Assembly (NCBI RefSeq): GCF_029873635.1
Contig: NC_080423.1
Coordinates: forward strand, 91,867,191-91,931,190
Direction: 5' to 3'
Source: Malania oleifera
Taxonomy: Eukaryota; Streptophyta; Magnoliopsida; Santalales; Ximeniaceae
Length of the DNA: 64,000 nt
A program made the translations under genes and the position numbers. The notes under the pieces are model-generated. The model saw only the letters and a list, made by a program, of their open reading frames with translations. It had not been told where the DNA came from and did no database searches. Of this stretch, positions 61,069 through 64,000 are shown one piece after another. Position 1 is the stretch's first letter, and every line of letters starts with the position of its first letter.

Positions 61069-63038
61069 TGTAACGATCCGAAGAATAATAGTATTTAAAT
61101 AATAAAAGAAAGGGAATTGAAAATAGAAACAGAAGGAGGTAGTTGACTTTGTTGACGAACGCGAAAAGTTCGTCGACGACGTTGCATTTTGGATGGGATA
61201 AATCCGAGAAATTTTCTAAGCCTCGTTGACGAACATAGGGGTTTCTTCGACGAGGGTTTATCAGGATATCATCGACGAAGTTCCGTCTCGTCGACGAGAA
61301 AATCTGAAACCACCACGACGCTCCTAAGAAATTTCTCTACAAGTCCGCCAGAGGGGATCGTCGGTGGGGCTGAGTTGGAGAACATCCAAAATTTAGGGTA
61401 AGACTTTCTACTCAATATTTGCCTATTTGATAGTTATAGAAAGTGTTGTATGCGTAAAAATATTGAGCTTTAGTTTTAGGGAATGTTATTTTCAGGGTGT
61501 TGAACAAGGAACCCTGTGGGTGAAGGAGTATTTCTCTTAGGGGCTTTTCAGGACTCAGGTAAGGGGATAAACTAAGTTAGATGTTTTTATGAAAATTATA
61601 AGTATGATTTTATAGCATTTGATTTTAGAGAATATATATATATATATATTCATTATATTGAGAAATACTGTTGAAAACAATACCATGTTCTGATTATACA
61701 AAATACCCATTTTGTGTGGCATGAGTAGAAATTATAATGAAAACTTTTTTTTGGGAATATGATAAAGATTTGGATTTGTATAAGAGAAAATCGGCGTACG
61801 AGCCAAGATTTGTATATGTTTTGCCAGCGTACGGGCCGTGCTATGTGTATGATTTTCCCGTGTACGGGTTGAGCTATAGATATATTTTGCCGGCGTACGG
61901 GCCGTGCTATGTATATGAATTGCCGACGTACGGGTCGAGTTATGGATATGATTTGCCAGCGTACGGGCTGAGTTATGGATATGATTTGCCAGCGTATGGG
62001 CTGAGCTATGGTAAAATATGAAATACCAGCGTACGCGTCGATAATTTTCATGATATACGTATATATGCAAAATGATATGATTGATTTGATAATTAATGAT
62101 ATGAAATATCCATGTATCATAGTTTCAGTATATGTTATATGATATCAGAACCTGGTCGGCTTGGTCTAAGCTAACACTTGCACGGTACTGTTGCTATGTG
62201 TCCATGGTCATCATGATCATGATATTTGTGTTAACGCCGCTGTACGGAGTGGTGTGAGATTGGATGGTCGATGTGGTTTTTGAGAAGTGTGTGAGTGCCC
62301 CTGGTGTACGGACCAGGTCTGGCAGACCCACCAGATTTACAGACTGTACTTTTGACTTGACAGTGGTCGGCTAACCATTGTCAGGTCCCGCCTTTGGCCC
62401 ACATAACCCAGTCATGTGGGGGTAATAAATGACAACAGTCAGTTAACCTACTAGGATTGTTTTTGTATTATTATTATTATATGAGATGAAATATGTTTAT
62501 AAAAATGCAGTATGTTCTGCTATGCTATGATGATATATATGTTTTCCCAGATATGACATAACAGTTTACTAAATATGTTCTGTATGGTATATGTTAAACA
62601 CGGAATACTTATGTTATCATACACTAGTATTAGTTTATCTCTCTTACTGAGAGGTGTCTCACCCCGAATTTTATAAAAATTTCAAGAGCCCTTGATAAGA
62701 GAGCGGGTAAAGCCCTGCTGATCTAGTACGGTTGATCTGCCCTTCCAAAAGGGTAAGTGTTTTGATAGGGTTAGATGTATTTTGTGGGATGGTCCTAAGA
62801 TATCTTTTGGGTTGTGTACTGTGTGTATATAAATACAGTGGTTGTAGTACCTCTGGTATTGTAAAGTATGGTATAATGAGATGTATATGATTGTATGTTT
62901 CCTATTGCTTAGACTTCTGCTATATGTTTTGATATACCCTTGGTACTCACTAGTCCATGTGGACTATGATCTGCTGAGTTTTGTGATATTGTATTTATAT
63001 TATGGAAAAAAAATATGGAAATTAAGCAGGTCGTCATA
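61069..63038 (+). mobile_element. Solo LTR (1,970 bp) with intact target duplication
   Basis: Starts TGTAACGATCCGAAG and ends GGTCGTCATA, flanked by GAACA on both sides (61064-61068 and 63039-63043). No coding sequence or second LTR is adjacent, so it is the usual product of LTR-LTR recombination. It contains a CGTCGACGA-type palindrome cluster (61150-61300), a 33-bp minisatellite (61794-62028) and a CTTACTGAGAGGTGTCTCAC block shared with the LTR at 1-2072. The terminal dinucleotide is TA where CA is usual. Confidence 0.8.
61794..62028 (+). repeat. 33-bp minisatellite, seven units
   Basis: Units begin at 61794, 61827, 61860, 61893, 61926, 61959 and 61992. Each is built on GCGTACGGGC then a TATG-rich tail and GATTTGCCA. 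The period is a multiple of three and the units lack stops in several frames. That explains the long open frames seen on both strands (up to 155 codons), which I do not call genes. Confidence 0.93.
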
Positions 63039-63093
63039 GAACAACCATCCCGATATCATAAATTACCAAAATGTTACTGAAGATATAGCCCAA

Positions 63094-63600
63094 AAGATAT
63101 GCACAACTCAGTAGGAAAAGAAGAATCGGCCCAATTGATGAGCAACGCTCGTGAGGCCAAAAGATTGCTAAAAAAATGAGCACAACTCATTAGGTAAGGA
63201 AGAATCAGCCTATCTGATGAGCAACGCTCGTAAGGCAAGAAGATTGCCAAAAAAATGAATACAGCTCATTAGGTAAAGAAAAATCGGTCCAACTGATGAG
63301 CAATGCTCGTGAGGTCAGAAGACTGTCCAAAAAATGAGCACTGCTCATTATACAAGGAAGAATCGGCCCAACTGATGAGCAAAAATCGTGAGGCCAGAAG
63401 ATTGTTTGAAAAATGAGCACAACTCATTAGGCAAAGAAGAATCAACCCAACTGACGAGCAACGCTCGTAAAGCCAAAAGATTACCCAAAAAATGAGCACA
63501 ACTCATTAGGCAAAGAAGAATCGGCCTAATTGACGAGTAACGCTCGTGAGGCCTAGAAACGGTCCAAAATATGAGCATAGCTCATTTGGTTAGAAATTGC
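63094..63600 (+). repeat. 79-bp tandem array, six full units
   Basis: The motif GATGAGCAACGCTCGTGAGG begins at 63137, 63216, 63295, 63374, 63453 and 63532, an exact 79-base step. Partial units lie at both ends. Each unit has two short inverted repeats, GAGC-AAC-GCTC and ATGAG-CACAA-CTCAT. The array lies about 150 bases before the polypurine tract at 63740-63752, a position where Tat-lineage gypsy elements often carry tandem repeats. Confidence 0.93.
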
Positions 63601-63739
63601 AAAAAAAGAAGAGCACGACTCATTAAGCCACAAGCAGCCCAAAATGCCTCAAGAAAAGCTGCACGACCAAAAAAAAGAAAAAAAATAAGAACAACAATTA
63701 CTCTTAAACTTTGGAAGTCAACTTCAAAAATTTGAACCT

Positions 63740-63752
63740 AATGGGGGACAAC
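63740..63752 (+). other. Polypurine tract of an LTR element
   Basis: AATGGGGGACAAC directly before an LTR start TGATATACC. It marks the plus-strand primer site of a + oriented retrotransposon. Confidence 0.65.
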
Positions 63753-64000
63753 TGATATACCTCAAATATATCACCTACCTAGAAAAGACCAGAGCGTAGC
63801 ATCATGAGGGCAGTTACTGCCCAAGTCAATCGCTTGACTAGAGCAATTGATGCCTGCCTTATAATAAGCAGAGCGATTCACGCCCGCACCATAACTCACC
63901 AATAAATGACATTACACCCTTGGGTCAATCTCCGTCACTATAAATTGGGATTTGGATGAGGGGTTAAAGTATCTCATCCTAGTACACTTTACTGTTGCAT
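63753..64000 (+). mobile_element. Start of a 3' LTR, cut by window edge
   Basis: Begins TGATATACCTCAAATATATC after the polypurine tract. It contains GCAGTTACTGCCC and a TATA box TATAAAT at 63939-63945, 186 bases into the LTR. The rest lies outside the window. With the tandem array upstream it resembles the 3' end of a Ty3/gypsy (Tat-type) element. Confidence 0.6.

Noticed and set aside
61653-62120. A 155-codon open frame on the - strand, and 94-112-codon frames overlapping it.
   Set aside because: They are produced by the 33-bp minisatellite, whose period is a multiple of three and which lacks stops in several frames. There is no domain and no gene context.
63094-63600. Regular 79-base repeats that could suggest a CRISPR array.
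   Set aside because: The whole unit repeats, with no unique spacers. The genome is a plant, and the array adjoins a retrotransposon polypurine tract.

Overview
This is nuclear DNA of a flowering plant, most likely a woody eudicot. It has spliced genes with GT/AG introns, very AT-rich spacers and a heavy load of plant retrotransposons. I see no bacterial, organellar or viral operon structure. The species cannot be named from the sequence.

Two host genes are intact. On the + strand, 18532-47463, is a six-exon gene for a 335-residue plastid TMEM14-family protein that matches FATTY ACID EXPORT 3 (FAX3). Its coding sequence is only 1,008 bases, spread over 29 kb, because introns 1, 3 and 5 have filled with mobile DNA. 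On the - strand, 59270 to 49667, is a twelve-exon gene for a 624-residue vacuolar sorting receptor (VSR/BP-80 family). Every exon phase of both genes joins in frame without a stop. The two genes converge tail to tail, with 2.2 kb between their stop codons.

Layout. 1-14957: layered LTR-retrotransposon remains, mostly on the - strand, including an LTR cut by the window edge, a deleted element at 5167-7072 and several LTR ends with TATA boxes. 14958-18531: AT-rich spacer with microsatellites, then the FAX3 leader. 18805-26160 (FAX3 intron 1): a Ty1/copia element with target duplication AGACT and an LTR-like insert in one of its LTRs. 26994-36944 (intron 3): a short hAT-like element with a perfect 8-bp target duplication, then a longer inverted relative split by a Ty3/gypsy chromovirus, then a small MITE. 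37124-47372 (intron 5): two RTE-type LINE copies, local duplications, a probable L1 scrap and a 293-bp foldback MITE. 49667-59270: the receptor gene, whose intron 9 holds an inverted repeat with arms of about 670 bp. 60477-64000: unrecognised sequence, a 1,970-bp solo LTR with target duplication GAACA, a 79-bp tandem array, and the polypurine tract and start of another 3' LTR that runs off the window.

The two genes do not form a pathway: one is a plastid-envelope lipid transporter, the other a Golgi/prevacuole cargo receptor. The most unusual signals are (1) clusters of a CGTCGACG-type palindrome shared by the LTRs of different retrotransposon families, usually just upstream of the TATA box, (2) large hairpin-forming structures inside introns of both expressed genes, and (3) a 79-bp tandem array whose units each carry two small hairpins.
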